DNA of 64,000 nucleotides from Picochlorum sp. 'celeri' (GCA_010909725.1 JAACMV010000016.1:124001-188000), one strand, 5' to 3'. Counted from the stretch's first letter, positions 1-11,137 are shown. Made by a program: numbers and translations. Notes: generated from the sequence alone by a model not told the origin.

Positions 1-19
1 TTGAGTTTACTTCTTGAGT

Positions 20-1196
20 TTACTGGAAGGTCAGGTCCACAAGGCCACTCTCACCACTGTAATATGACGAAATAATCACGTAGTAATCGGTATTTTGGGT
101 CACAGTCACATCAATCTGGCTCTGAAGACCGCAAGAATCGTCGTTCCGTTTGCATGAGCAAGTGCTCGTCCCAGATGTGCATGATACGATGAACAAGTAC
201 GTGTCCCACGTCGGGCTAGGCATGTCGCATGTGTCCACACTTACAGTCTGTCCAATCGGTAGATTCATCACCCGTCTCACAATCTTGTAGAAGTTGGGGT
301 CATCCAGCCTGTCATTTGAACAGGCAGAGACAAATGCTTGAGGGAGCCCAGAGGTGACTCCATCAGTCAATTTAAATTCCTGCGATGTGAATGGCAAGTT
401 ACCAATCGTCAATTGTGTAATCACGTCCGAGAATGGTGGCGGTGGCGGTGGGCTTGGTGGTGGAGGTGGCGGACTTGGTGGAGGTGGTGGTGGGCTTGGT
501 GGTGGTGGTGGAGGTGGGGGAGGTGGACTGCGCCTACTGACAACACCTTGTGCCCAATCATCTACGCTGCTGATATCCTCGCACATCAGCTTCCCAGACC
601 AATGGTCGCTGCTTTGAGTAAGCTTTAGAGACCGCTCAGCTGACAGTAACGTACACACACTCGTGATACGATTAAACATGAATGCCTCACACTTTCTGTC
701 TGCCACGAGTATTCCAGATGTCATAGGGCAGTGGCTATTTTCATTTAACGAGCAGTCTGTGTCCAAAGCTTGTGTAGTATCATCTGTCAACCTCCAATTC
801 AACAGACAGGCATCCGCACATCCAGCGAGACTGCCATGTCCCGGTCTGTCCAACTTGTACACGGCGATAATGTCACCATCTCTATACATACTGCACACAA
901 GTATGTTGCACCGAGAATGTCATGGATTCACACCATACACATACAATCTCCCTGTATGAGCGAGTATATTCTACGACGTACCTCTTCTTCTGATTGAATT
1001 TCACGATTTGCATTCGAACATCCCTGAGGGCTGAGCTGTCACCAAGTGTGTTGTCAAAGCACCTTCCCCCAAGCGTCGACTCTCGTCCTCCAACTGCTAA
1101 AAGTTTCATTGGCGCATTTGCGTGTGTTTGTACCGCACAGCATGCGCAGATGGCCAAGAGAAAGGGAACCAGAAAGGCCTTTTCTCTCTGGGGCAT
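20..1196 (-). CDS. Secreted PAN/Apple-domain protein with Ser-Pro(n) linker (PAN-1)
   Basis: Two exons, 982-1196 and 20-890, joined by a 91-base phase-2 intron (donor GTACGT, acceptor TGCAG), give 361 aa. Residues 1-28 form a signal peptide with a hydrophobic core (FLVPFLLAICACC). Residues about 45-175 resemble a PAN/Apple fold: GRC near 46, SLAGCADAC, a central C-x-F-x-F block, then WSGKLMC. Residues 193-224 are SPPPPPP repeats, typical of hydroxyproline-rich wall glycoproteins. The last 136 residues look like a beta-sandwich of the pre-peptidase C-terminal type (LPIGQTVSVDTCD, then CGLQSQIDVTVTQNTDYYVI). It is probably secreted to the cell wall or matrix. Two paralogs lie at 48.7-49.4 and 51.2-52.1 kb. 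The ligand is unknown. The family call is by pattern and is fairly sure; the C-terminal call is weaker. Confidence 0.8.
434..529 (-). repeat. Proline-codon repeat encoding the Ser-Pro(n) tract of PAN-1
   Basis: On the minus strand this is a run of CCA/CCG/CCT codons broken by Ser codons, encoding SP10, SP6, SP6, SP6. The repeat unit is one Ser plus six Pro (21 bases), so the number of units could change by slippage or unequal exchange. On the plus strand it gives spurious Gly- and Trp-rich ORFs. Confidence 0.85.
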
Positions 1197-1358
1197 ATTT
1201 TCTGTCGACAGGCGTCTGAGGGGTATTTCTGATTGCGTACATACAATATATGTGCCTAGATTGCTCAAAAAATTGCAGAGGGTTTTGGCGTATCCGAAAT
1301 ATCAGTGCTTTTCTTGTTGTGTATCTTTCCCAGTAGGATGCAGCGCTCGACCCTGATT

Positions 1359-1377
1359 ACGTTACGCGCTTGTAAGC
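1359..1377 (-). promoter_or_regulatory. Promoter element shared with PAN-3 (GCTTACAAGC + CGTAACGT)
   Basis: Read in the direction of PAN-1, this 19-mer is GCTTACAAGCGCGTAACGT and lies 163 bases upstream of the ATG. The same word, one base shorter, occurs at 50863-50880, 282 bases upstream of PAN-3. The PAN-1/CMC4 intergenic region is divergent, so the element could act on either gene. Recurrence upstream of a paralog 49 kb away favours a specific role in PAN expression. The binding factor is unknown. Confidence 0.55.
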
Positions 1378-1722
1378 CTGACGTACGCCCAGGCCTGCAG
1401 AATGCCCCAGGAATTTCTTTTCTGGCACTCTATCCAGTTGACGGGCGCATGGGCCAGTCTCCATAAGGGAATCTGAAGCCTCTAGCACCAGAGGATAAAG
1501 ACCGCATCGCTACAAAACCAGACCAGACAATGCACATCATCCAGTAAATGCATACATGTATCCGTGGGCTCCATAGCAACAACGAACGAATCCGTTCAAA
1601 CGTGCTGTTGAGAGAGATCTCCAAATGAAGAGATCCAGAGTTTGCCAGACAATCAATCAATCGAGTGCCAATTGTGTTTCCTATATCTATATTCCATTTG
1701 CAATATTCATGTGATTTACGAA

Positions 1723-1968
1723 ATGCCCAACGTGTTGCAAGGTCAAGCAACAGAAGCGTGCAAAGGTTGGGCGTGTCGAATTCAAAAATGTATGAAAGAG
1801 ACCATGTTTGATATGAATAAATGCCAGTGGGAGATTGAAAAATTGAAAGAATGCTGTAGAGATCACCCTACCAGTCTTCACTGTGCATTTGATAGGCCTC
1901 GGCCTGGTGCTGTCTCAATAAAAAAACCAGAGGCAGCAGAGACTAGTATGAAGAATGAGAGCCCTTGA
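1723..1968 (+). CDS. CMC4: CMC4-like mitochondrial intermembrane-space CHCH protein
   Basis: 81 aa. Cysteine spacing follows the CMC4/p8-MTCP1 family: W-A-C-x4-C-x10-C, then K-x-C-C and a final Cys ten residues on. These proteins are imported by the MIA40 pathway and folded by disulfides in the intermembrane space; the family is linked to respiratory-complex biogenesis. I chose the ATG at 1723 (MPNVLQGQ) because family members start just before the first cysteine. An in-frame ATG at 1642 would add 27 hydrophobic residues that do not fit the family. The last 25 residues are polar and not diagnostic. Head-to-head with PAN-1, tail-to-tail with HSP70. Confidence 0.8.
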   Translation: MPNVLQGQATEACKGWACRIQKCMKETMFDMNKCQWEIEKLKECCRDHPTSLHCAFDRPRPGAVSIKKPEAAETSMKNESP

Positions 1969-2083
1969 ATGCCATGTTGTGATATTCCTGAATATGCAGT
2001 TGGATTACATTATTTATTTATTATAAAAATCAATCAATCTTCATCTATGGCTGCATGATACTGTCCTATACAGGGTATTGAAT

Positions 2084-4343
2084 TTAGTCCACCTCTTCGA
2101 CAGTTGGTCCACCTGCTGGAGGAGCTCCTGGCATGTCAGTTGGCATTCCTCCTGGCATTCCTCCGGCACCTGGTGCACCACCAGCGGCCTGGTAAATCTT
2201 GGCGAAGATTGGTGAAGCCACTTCCTCGAGCTCCTTCTTCTTGTGCTCAAACTCATCCACCTCTGCGAGCTGGTTGGCATCGAGCCACTCAATAGTCTCA
2301 GAGACAAGCTTCTCCAACTTCTCCTTATCCTCTGCTGGAATCTTTCCTTCCATATTTGAATCGGAGAGGGTGTTCTTGACACTGTACGCATAGTTTTCGA
2401 GGCCATTCTTGGCTTCAACCTTTTTGCGGACTTCCTCATCCTCAGCCTTGAACTTCTCAGCATCGGCAACCATTCTCTCAATCTCCTCCTTGGACAGTCT
2501 TCCCTTGTCATTGGTAATAGTAATTCTGGAAGACTTTCCGGTGCTGCGGTCCTCTGCAGACACGTTCAAGATACCGTTGGCATCAATATCAAATGTCACG
2601 GTAATCTGTGGCACACCACGTGGGGCAGGTGGGATTCCACTGAGTTCGAACTTTCCGAGCAAGTGATTCTCAGAAGTACGGGCACGCTCTCCCTCAAACA
2701 CCTGGATAAGCACTCCTGGCTGGTTATCAGCATATGTAGAGAAGACCTGTTCCTTTTTGGCTGGAATGGTGGTGTTACGCTGGATCAATGTGGTCATCAC
2801 TCCTCCAGCAGTCTCAAGACCAAGAGACAATGGAGTCACATCCAACAACAAGAGATCCTGTACCTTCTCGTGTGTCTCACCAGTGAGGATGGCTGCCTGG
2901 ACAGCAGCTCCATAGGCAACAGCCTCATCTGGGTTGATGCTCTTGTTCAAGTCCTTTCCATTGAAGTAGTCACTCAACAACTGTTGCACCTTTGGAATAC
3001 GGGTGGATCCTCCGACAAGAACTACATCATGAACAGATCCCTTGTCCATCTTGGAATCCTTCAAGCATTTCTCTACTGGGTCCATGCACTTGCGGAACAA
3101 ATCCATGCAAAGCTCCTCGAAACGGGCACGGGTGATGGAGGAGTAGAAATCAACTCCCTCGAACAAGGAGTCAATCTCAATGGAAGCCTGAGATGAGGAA
3201 GACAGAGTTCTCTTTGCACGCTCGCATGCTGTTCTCAAACGTCTGAGAGCACGAGGGTTTCCAGTGATGTCCTTCTTGTACTTTCTCTTGAACTCATTGG
3301 TAAAGTGAGTCACCAATCTGTTATCGAAATCCTCTCCTCCCAAATGTGTATCTCCAGCAGTGGCCTTGACCTCAAAGATACCCTCATCAATGGTCAACAA
3401 GGACACATCAAAGGTTCCTCCTCCAAGATCGAAAATCAACACATTTCTCTCCTTGTGTCCCTCGCTCTTCTTGTCCAAACCATAGGCGATAGCGGCAGCT
3501 GTTGGCTCGTTAATAATACGAAGCACCTCGAGTCCAGCAATCACACCGGCATCCTTGGTTGCCTGTCTCTGAGAGTCATTGAAGTAGGCTGGCACAGTCA
3601 CCACAGCCTGCTGCACCTCTCCTCCAAGGTAGGTCTCTGCCACCTCCTTCATCTTTCCAAGGACCATAGAAGAGATTTCCTCTGGAGAGAATGTCTTCTC
3701 TTCGTTCTTGTAGGTCACCTGGATCATTGGCTTGTCTCCAGCACCCTTGACCACCTTGAATGGCCAGTGGCTCATATCATGCTGGACAGCTGGCTCATCA
3801 AACTTGCGTCCAATCAAACGCTTGGCATCGAACACAGAGTTGTGTGGGTTGAGAGCCACCTGATTCTTGGCAGCATCTCCTACCAAACGCTCGGTGTCAG
3901 TGAAGGCAACATATGATGGGGTAGTTCTGTTACCCTGCTCATTTGGAATAATCTCCACTCTGTCATTCTGCCACACTCCAACACAGGAGTAGGTTGTTCC
4001 CAAATCAATTCTGCAAACATAGAAAACATGAATCAGTTTTTAGTGCACGCAAAAGCGCTACAAGAGTCAGCACCACAGATGGGTCCACCGCGGCCACAGA
4101 AGGTTCCAATCGAGTCTTCTAGAAGAACGACGACCCAAAGGCTGCTGCTCTCAGGTACTGTTGATTCAGCGGTATATGCACCATCCCATGCGCTCATAAT
4201 AACATGAAACATGAAATAGGTGACATATACCACGAACACAAGCGTTTCCTGAGAATGCGGTGTTCTGATCTTTCAAGTGGGGCTGAAGAGACAGGAGTGA
4301 GTTGACTCGTATTCCCAATAACGTACCCTACAGCTTTAACCAT
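2084..4343 (-). CDS. HSP70: Cytosolic heat shock protein 70
   Basis: Two exons: 4327-4343 (MVKAV plus two bases) and 2084-4010, with a 316-base intron (4011-4326, donor GTACGT, acceptor TTTGCAG), giving 647 aa. The junction restores the signature [10 protein letters not shown]. Other hallmarks are [38 protein letters not shown] and a C-terminal tail with GGMPGGMP repeats ending in EEVD, the cytosolic signal that docks TPR co-chaperones. The ATP-driven chaperone folds nascent and stress-damaged proteins. Upstream lie a TATA box and a three-unit heat-shock element, and the first intron holds more HSE-like units, so it is probably heat-inducible. The identification is certain. Confidence 0.98.
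4099..4127 (-). promoter_or_regulatory. Heat-shock-element-like units inside the HSP70 intron
   Basis: Plus-strand GAAGGTTC (4099-4106) and TTCTAGAAGAA (4117-4127) contain inverted nGAAn units of the HSF-binding type. They are less regular than the promoter element at 4459. A role as an intronic HSF site is an inference. Confidence 0.4.
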
Positions 4344-4416
4344 TGTTGTTATCAATCAAGTATCAATATCTAGATATAATATTATTGATCTGAGACCGTT
4401 TGGGCTGGTGTGCAGC

Positions 4417-4423
4417 ATTTATA
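4417..4423 (-). promoter_or_regulatory. TATA box of HSP70
   Basis: TATAAAT on the minus strand, 74 bases upstream of the HSP70 ATG and about 36 bases downstream of the heat-shock element. This is the usual order for a heat-shock promoter. Confidence 0.7.
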
Positions 4424-4458
4424 CCATGTTTCATTCCATGCCGCCCACGGTTGCATGG

Positions 4459-4473
4459 AGAATGTTCTAGAAG
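4459..4473 (-). promoter_or_regulatory. Heat-shock element (perfect three-unit HSE)
   Basis: AGAATGTTCTAGAAG matches nGAAnnTTCnnGAAn with no mismatch. It lies 116 bases upstream of the HSP70 ATG and upstream of the TATA box. HSF trimers bind such arrays. Confidence 0.85.
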
Positions 4474-4558
4474 CAACGACCAGAGGGCGCCACCATGGTG
4501 ACGTGGATAGGAACATCCGGTTCAGTGTACACGTTGATGGGATATGACAATCAATCTT

Positions 4559-7401
4559 TTACAAGCCAGGTGCATTCACATCTAAAAAGCCCACCCATCG
4601 ATTTGGCGACCTTTCACGCAGTGTGGTCGTCTTGGACCGCTTGAAAGTCCCACGACCTTGAACTGGGGGATGAAAGGAGCCTAGCTGCGTCGAGTTGGAC
4701 AACGCCACCGCAGATGGTGACAGTGTTGTACCCGGTGTCTGGAATATGCTTGGCAAGGATGCCACTCCCCCTTCTCCTGTGTGCCCAGATGCTGCAGCTT
4801 GGGCAGCCGATACATTCATGGCAGAGACAAAGCTTGCAGCTCGCCGAACTCCTGGGTTTGCATGGTGATTGGCCAGGATGGCAAGTTCCCACAATGGAGT
4901 GTATAGGGCCCCAGTGTGAAGGGATGGGTCTTCATTGGCATACTCCACTGATGTTTTACTGCTATTCTTCTTGGAAACAATCGAGCCATAATATGTGCTT
5001 GATGGTCCAGATCCTTCGTCATCCTCAAGCATGATTCTAAGTTTTGAATATCGCTTCATCATCCTGTAGATAACATAGAGCATGGCCAGGGCAAGGCCGC
5101 TGTCTGTGGTATGCAAGGCAATTGTTGCTGTTCTCTTTGTAAAGGCGGCTTGTCTGTGGATATCCAATGACTTTTGAGAATCTAAAAGCATATCCTCTAG
5201 AATTTTTGATACAAGGTATTGTGACGAATCTTCGATCGAGCGCTTGGGTTGATTGATAATGGAAGGCGGCAAGCATTGGTGCATTCTTTCTGCTGTTAGG
5301 ACTCCAGGAAGTTTGGGATCCTCTTCCTCCATTGGAATGGTGGTCGTTGAATACATGGCCTTGTATAGCGCTGTATACAGCGCTGCTCTGTCTATGTTCA
5401 AGGATTCTCCTTGTCCTTTAGAAATCTGAGAGGCTGTCAGAAGACACCTACAGCGAATGTCATGGGGAACGGTTGGCTGTTCTACAATGTTCTCCAGCGT
5501 CACGATGAGGTCGTTGAAGTAATCAACACTGCATTGAACAAAAGACATTAGATATTAGATCTGAACGCAGAGTACGAAACACAATTGCTGGACGCACCTA
5601 ATGAGGTGAGAAAATTTGGCCAATCCGTGTAATGTTGGCGTCATGAGTGGAAATCTCTTTGCAAACTTGTTGGATGACCACGATGCAGGTGCTGCACTAT
5701 TGCCATGGGAAGCTTGGATTCCTCTAAGAGATCCCTCTGCTGTCTTTAGTACTCTAAAATATATCTCAAACATGGCTTCAAGGACAGCCGACTGCTGATG
5801 CAGCCTTGTGTCCTTATCGATCACTGCTTGAGCCTCCTTGAATGCTTTGCTTACGTCGTCATTGGTCTTCTTCTTCTTCTTTTTCTTCGCTTTCCTACTT
5901 CTTGAAGCTTTTTCAAGATCATCAGCTGATGTGATATCAGGAAATTCAAAGTCTAGTAAGCATGCGACAACGTGAGGGGGCAGCCCAGTGCACTTTCTTC
6001 TCTTGACAAAATCAGCCAAGAGTTGTGTCGCTTCAACTGCACACTGGCCACTATCGGCCGAATGGAGAGCACTTTTAACTAGCGTTGTAATTGCATTTGA
6101 ACACATCTCCCTAATATCAGCTTCCTTATTTGCAATCCCTGGGATGATCACCTGGAGAATGTCTCCAGAAAAATTGAAATGCGGAGCAGAAACTACCAAA
6201 GATGACAGGCATTTCGCAGCAACCTTGCTCAGCATTAGTGCTGACTTGGTTCCACTTTTTTGATTCTTGAAAGCCTTCAATAGGACTTTCAAATACGACT
6301 GGTAGGATTTCAGGAGAATGTTCTCGTAATCCCACAACTCCTTGACTTCTTTAGATTGGATAATGTCCTCCTTTTCTCGCTCGTGGATGGGTCGGATTCT
6401 ATACGCTGGAATGAGATCCCTCATAATTGCAAGCATACTTAAGATTGAAAGTTTGGAGACGAAGGAATCGTAATCACCGATCAGCTCCAACAAGATGGGG
6501 ATCTGTTTCTTGAGCTGTGTCTCTGGAGCAGCTAAAAGAGATTGTGATGCTTTTGCAATCACGTATTTAGCCTTTTCTCTCCTCTCTGATTTTGATGTAC
6601 ATCCCATTAAGGACTGTAACGCTTGGTCTTTGAATTTTCTGTCTTTATTCTTCTCATCCAACAGTGCTTGCTGTGCTTCCTGCTGCTTTTTCAATATCGC
6701 AGCTGCCTTCTCTTTCTCCTTCTCAATCCGCTGTAGTTCTCTCTCTTTCTGACGCTTCGCTTCATCAGCAATCCTTTCTTCTTCTTTCTTGCTCGATGTT
6801 CCATCATCAAGGACCGTAACACCTTCAAACATCATGTCATCAAGCTCAAAATCCTGACCTGAAGTACCATCAGGATGCTGCACCATTTTGCCATCCAGAG
6901 ATTTGATTGGCAACGATTTCCCTTTCACTTTTCTCTCCTTTTTCGATGGTTCAAGCTTTCTTGGTCCACGTTCCCATGCCTCACCGTCATCCTCAATGTC
7001 TTCTTCTTCTTCTTTGCTGCTTTCTGGCGAAGCCTGGTCCCGTGGGTCTCCTTGCTCCAAGGAATGGCGAGGGAGAGACTGTTTCTTTCTTGTTTCTGAC
7101 ACCGATTTATCTATTTCCTTCCGGGGTAACCGGCTCAAAAATTCTAGTTCGCCAGCAGAGGCTTCCAACAACTCCAAATCCTCCTCAGCAAGCTCATCCT
7201 CCCCAACATCTGAAGCGTCAGAATCCAGCCCCAACACATCTTCTTCAGGCAAAGGCACCTTCAATATCGACTTCTACACAAACATACGTTTCGAATCACC
7301 CGTCAGCACGCAATAGACAACCCAGAAGGCAGCACACAAACCTTTTTCTTCCTAGTCCCTACACTCCCGTTCCCTGAACCTTTCCTTTTAGACTTTACCA
7401 T
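4559..7401 (-). CDS. NOC3: Nucleolar complex protein 3 (NOC3), ribosome biogenesis/replication factor
   Basis: Three exons (7342-7401, 5598-7273, 4559-5528) with introns of 67 and 69 bases (donors GTTTGT and GTGCGT); frames join to 901 aa. The start MVKSKRKG and the nearby KKK are a basic nucleolar-type N terminus. An acidic segment and a long charged coiled coil (KEEERIADEAKRQKERE) follow. The NOC3 domain then spans IPAYRIRPI, LWDYENILLKSYQSYLK and the HEAT-like helices. A second basic patch (RSRKAKKKKKKK) and the CBF/Mak21-type C-terminal half (TLHGLAKFSHLI through ANHHANPGVRRAA) complete the family layout. NOC3 pairs with NOC2 to move 60S pre-ribosomes out of the nucleolus. Length is normal for the family. 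Confidence 0.9.
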
Positions 7402-7889
7402 CGCATTAAATAGATATAAAATTATATCATCAGCACCTGTCTATGGGTAAAATGTCTGGCTTTTGTGGCAATCAATAGCGACAAGGAATCTTCTTTGCAT
7501 GGCATGCGACAAACAAGTTCACCCAACACCACTGATCAAAGCATTATGGTAGAAAGTCCTATTCTATGTAAATATATGAATCTCTCAATATTTTAAACAG
7601 CCACTGTGTCCAATGCAGTGCTGAAAATGGCCATCAACAACCACCCTCCAACACTGGTACGTACCTGTATACAGGATTTGCAATGACCATTCCAAAAAAG
7701 AGGTCCAGATAGCCAATTATGACCCTTGTTCATGCCGATTTAATGATCAGTGTAGTATTTATGTATTTTCAAACGCTGATCTATTCATGAATGCTTCAGC
7801 CACAGAGTTCTCACATGTGTAGTTGGTTGTTTGATTGGTTGAAATCTCCTCTTGTCTTCTTGGCGTGATCTGTTTCCTAATCGCTTTGC
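7402..7889. other. Divergent intergenic region between NOC3 and the folate transporter
   Basis: 488 bases, AT-rich, bidirectional promoter position. I see no RNA gene, repeat or convincing motif in it. Confidence 0.5.
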
Positions 7890-9515
7890 ATGATATTCCA
7901 TCAAAATACATTTAGAGCGCATACGGATCCCAACAGCGTTGGTCAAGGTCGTTTTACTCCTGCAAAGCTTTCCTTGTCAAGCAAAAGCCATAGAAACGCT
8001 CGTTACATGTCATCTCGCGCAACAAGACGGCGTGGTATGCCTAACGTGATAAATAAAATAGGTCAGGCTGATGTAGTGGATGAAGGAGCGAATACAAGTC
8101 ACATTTCTGTGCCAAAGAGGTCTAGCAAAGGCCAAAAGGTGTTGCAGTCCCTGAGGGTCAATCGCTATCTCTGGGGGAAATCTGCGTCGGATTTCTTCAC
8201 TCGGCCCGAGTTAGTTGCAATTTCATTGGTCTACTTGGTTCAGGGATTACTAGGGCTGAGTCGTTTAGCAGTATTTACATTGTTCAAAGATGAGTTGCAC
8301 ATGTCACCAGCTACTGTGGGCATCCTGACAGGAGCGACTATGATTCCATGGGTAATCAAACCCGTGTATGGATTCTTGTCAGATTCTGTTCCCATAGGGG
8401 GTTATAAAAGGCGCTCGTATTTGATTTTGTGTGGGGCTCTTGGTGCTGCATCCTGGTTGGTCGTGTCAGGGCCAGTGGTGTCATGTCCAGTGATTGTCTT
8501 TGCATTGACGTGTGGATCGCTGTCAACTGCCTGTGCAGATGTCGTTGCAGATTCTATAGTGGTCGAGCTATCCCGAGGTGGGCCACAGAGCACTGCGGGA
8601 TCGTTGCAGTCTCTTTGTTGGGCATCTCAATCCACTGGATCTATTCTGAGTGCCTATTTCAGTGGATCACTGGTGCAGTTATATGGTCCAAGGCCAGTAT
8701 TTTTATTAACAGCGTGCTTTCCCTTGTTGGTAACCGTTGCAGCTACAGTTATCCCGGAAAAGAGGATTGAAAGTAAAGTGATAGACACACAGGATCCAAT
8801 CAAATCACTTGTACCTGCATTGAAGAATCAAGCCGTGGCGCTCTGGGATGCCATCAGTCAGAAGTCAATCCTGTATCCTGCGATATTTGTTTTCTTATGG
8901 CAAGCGACTCCGACTGCTGATACAGCAATGCTGTATTTTGAAACAAATGAGTTGGGATTTTCAACAGAATTTCTTGGTAGAATTAGATTGCTGGCAAGCA
9001 TTGCTTCATTGATTGGAGTGGGGGTATACAACTCGTTTTTAAAGGATGTAGAGCTGAAAAAGATCTTCTTATGGACCGCTGTCCTTGGAACAGGGCTGGG
9101 TATGACCCAGCTCATGCTGATTACGGGCGTGAATAGAACTTTGGGCATCAGCAACGAACTCTTTGCTTTGTCGGATTCTGCCCTACTCACTGTGTTGGGG
9201 CAGGTGAGTTTCATGCCGGTGCTTGTTCTTGCCGCCAGGCTGTGCCCGGAGGGCGTAGAGGCTACATTGTTTGCAACACTCATGAGTCTGTTGAATGGTG
9301 GGTCATTCTTGGGATCAGCCCTTGGATCAGGCTTGACCGGTCTGTTCGGTGTCACGGCGGAATCATTTGATAACCTAGCTCCACTGATTGCGCTGTGCAC
9401 ATTATTGACCCTCGCTCCGTTACCCTTCCTCAGACTGTTGCCAGAGTCTGTCAACAAGGACAATGAGAGCGAGGATAAAGATAGTGATGACAACGCAAAC
9501 AATGGAATCAAATAA
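7890..9515 (+). CDS. Plastid folate-biopterin transporter (BT1/FBT family)
   Basis: 541 aa, intronless. About 85 residues rich in Ser, Arg and Thr precede the membrane part and look like a plastid transit peptide. The core begins ELVAISLVYLVQGLLGLSRLA and continues with IPWVIKPVYGFLSDSVPIGGYKRRSYL, signatures of the folate-biopterin transporter family of the major facilitator superfamily, with roughly 12 hydrophobic segments. Plant and cyanobacterial members move folates across the plastid envelope or plasma membrane. The C terminus is a short acidic tail. The start is the first ATG of the frame. The gene converges on the F-box gene with only 29 bases between stop codons. Plastid location is inferred from the N terminus. 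Confidence 0.88.
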   Translation: MIFHQNTFRAHTDPNSVGQGRFTPAKLSLSSKSHRNARYMSSRATRRRGMPNVINKIGQADVVDEGANTSHISVPKRSSKGQKVLQSLRVNRYLWGKSASDFFTRPELVAISLVYLVQGLLGLSRLAVFTLFKDELHMSPATVGILTGATMIPWVIKPVYGFLSDSVPIGGYKRRSYLILCGALGAASWLVVSGPVVSCPVIVFALTCGSLSTACADVVADSIVVELSRGGPQSTAGSLQSLCWASQSTGSILSAYFSGSLVQLYGPRPVFLLTACFPLLVTVAATVIPEKRIESKVIDTQDPIKSLVPALKNQAVALWDAISQKSILYPAIFVFLWQATPTADTAMLYFETNELGFSTEFLGRIRLLASIASLIGVGVYNSFLKDVELKKIFLWTAVLGTGLGMTQLMLITGVNRTLGISNELFALSDSALLTVLGQVSFMPVLVLAARLCPEGVEATLFATLMSLLNGGSFLGSALGSGLTGLFGVTAESFDNLAPLIALCTLLTLAPLPFLRLLPESVNKDNESEDKDSDDNANNGIK

Positions 9516-9544
9516 ATAATACATATAATACATTATGGCATGGT

Positions 9545-11137
9545 TTACGATCCTCTGGAAGTAGAAGAAGCTATTTGCTTTTTTCTCTGTTGTTTTGCAT
9601 CCCTTTTCCTCTGCCTCACCATTGCCAGTTTGTGAGCTGCTTCCTCGGCCCTGGAGAAGTCCCAGGTCAACACAGTCCCGTCCTCAAAACCAGCAGCGAT
9701 TCTAGATTCAGCAATATCGACACAGTGCGCTCCAATACCGCTCCCATGCCGCAACACTCGCGAGGTGCCTTTCTTTGAATTTGTGCCTCTGATCATGTCC
9801 TCTATGTTGAGCAAGATGACTTCACCAGTATTCATTGAGGATGCTATCCATGGATATTCAAATGAAATTCCCGTCACAGATGTGCGATTTAATGTGTTCC
9901 TTCCACCCCTGCCTGAGCCAGCGAGCAGCGAGCAATCGAATGGAGGTACACTTCTCTGATGTCGACATCTCATATCAAGACTGTAAATGTACCCATCACC
10001 AGATCCATAATACACAGAATGTCCATCCTCTGAATTGACCAAAGACGTTACAGGAGCGGTTTCATTCGCCACGTCATGCTTCATACTCCCAATAACACGC
10101 GCTTCCCCTTTTCCTAGATCAACCTGGTGAATGTTGAAACCAGAAGCCACATGCAACCTCTCGTGATTCCGTGTTCTCTTCATATCCAACACCCAATCAT
10201 CAAAATGAAGTACTTGAACACAGTGGATATCATGAAGATCATGCTTATCCCACACTCGGACACTGTAATCCCAAGATCCTGAGAAAATGGCTGCATCAGT
10301 CAAAGCCAGACAAGAAACAGGTCCAGAGTGCCCACTGACCAACACCTCTCGATCATCATTTGATGCAATATCAAAAGGAAAATCGGAATTCAGACTCTGA
10401 CGACTGTGGGGCTTGGAATCTGAAAATATCTCATACATCTTGCTATCAGTATCCCGCATTACCATGGCGTCCCAATCATCCCGTACAAGACGCTGCCTCT
10501 CATCACCCCTTGGCGGGAGAGGAGAGGCATTCTGGTCATCCCTTCTCTTCCTCCACACTCGAATCCTGTGATCCGTGGACCCAGTCACAAGAACCTCATC
10601 ATCTAATGCAATACTCCGAACAGTCCCACCATGACTCCCACTAACTCCACAATATGAAAAATACTGTGCATCCCAACAAATCATTCTCCGATCAACACTC
10701 CCAGTCAACAATTTATCATACCCTGGGCACAACTTTACAGCCTTCACCCCCGACGAATGCCCATATAATGTACATCTCTCTGGTTTATAGTACAAACCCA
10801 TCATCTGCCTATACTTGTAGTCAAACAATTCCCTCCAAAAGGCTCCATCCCCAATCTTTGTCCTCATGTCACCTTGGTGCACAGCATACAGGCTCCTCTC
10901 TATCGGCATCTTCCATAACGACGCATAATGCTTCTTCCAGTCGCAGCACGTTGATAATGTCTCTCTCCACTCCTTACATACTGCCCGAGCCACGTACGAA
11001 TCCCTCGCATTCAAATGACAAAACACTTCAGCCCCAAGAATATGCACCGGAATGACGTTGTGCAAAGACACTGCCTCCTCTCCTCTTCTGTGGGTTTTGT
11101 TACTACTGTAGTTTTGTCTAGAATTCTGACCCATCAT
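9545..11137 (-). CDS. F-box protein with WD40 repeats (SCF ubiquitin-ligase substrate adaptor)
   Basis: 530 aa. Residues about 30-75 (IPVHILGAEVFCHLNARDSYVARAVCKEWRE) fit an F-box, the SKP1-binding helix set. From about 115 on there are WD40 blades: YGHSSGVKAVKL with LLTGSVDRRMICWDA, GGTVRSIALDDEVLVTGSTDHRIRVW, LVSGHSGPVSCLAL with IFSGSWDYSVRVWD, and weaker later ones ending AGFEDGTVLTWDF. It probably recruits a protein for ubiquitination; the target is unknown. The start is the ATG at 11137 (a second Met follows directly). The tail is Lys/Arg-rich, a possible nuclear signal. Divergent from bZIP-A. Confidence 0.85.
   Translation of the reverse strand: MMGQNSRQNYSSNKTHRRGEEAVSLHNVIPVHILGAEVFCHLNARDSYVARAVCKEWRETLSTCCDWKKHYASLWKMPIERSLYAVHQGDMRTKIGDGAFWRELFDYKYRQMMGLYYKPERCTLYGHSSGVKAVKLCPGYDKLLTGSVDRRMICWDAQYFSYCGVSGSHGGTVRSIALDDEVLVTGSTDHRIRVWRKRRDDQNASPLPPRGDERQRLVRDDWDAMVMRDTDSKMYEIFSDSKPHSRQSLNSDFPFDIASNDDREVLVSGHSGPVSCLALTDAAIFSGSWDYSVRVWDKHDLHDIHCVQVLHFDDWVLDMKRTRNHERLHVASGFNIHQVDLGKGEARVIGSMKHDVANETAPVTSLVNSEDGHSVYYGSGDGYIYSLDMRCRHQRSVPPFDCSLLAGSGRGGRNTLNRTSVTGISFEYPWIASSMNTGEVILLNIEDMIRGTNSKKGTSRVLRHGSGIGAHCVDIAESRIAAGFEDGTVLTWDFSRAEEAAHKLAMVRQRKRDAKQQRKKQIASSTSRGS

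Noticed and set aside
434..529. Proline-codon array as a CRISPR-like or minisatellite element
   Set aside because: Units are uneven, in frame and coding; there are no spacers.
338..628. Gly- and Trp-rich plus-strand ORFs over the proline tract
   Set aside because: They are the complement of the Ser-Pro(n) codons of PAN-1, so the low complexity is explained by that gene.
3305..3916. 203-aa plus-strand ORF inside HSP70
   Set aside because: Antisense shadow of a strongly conserved gene. Composition follows HSP70 codon use and there are no family features.
6888..7377. Long plus-strand ORFs (142-156 aa) at the 5' end of NOC3
   Set aside because: Antisense to the acidic, Lys/Glu-rich coding part; the Ser- and Phe-rich products reflect that bias.
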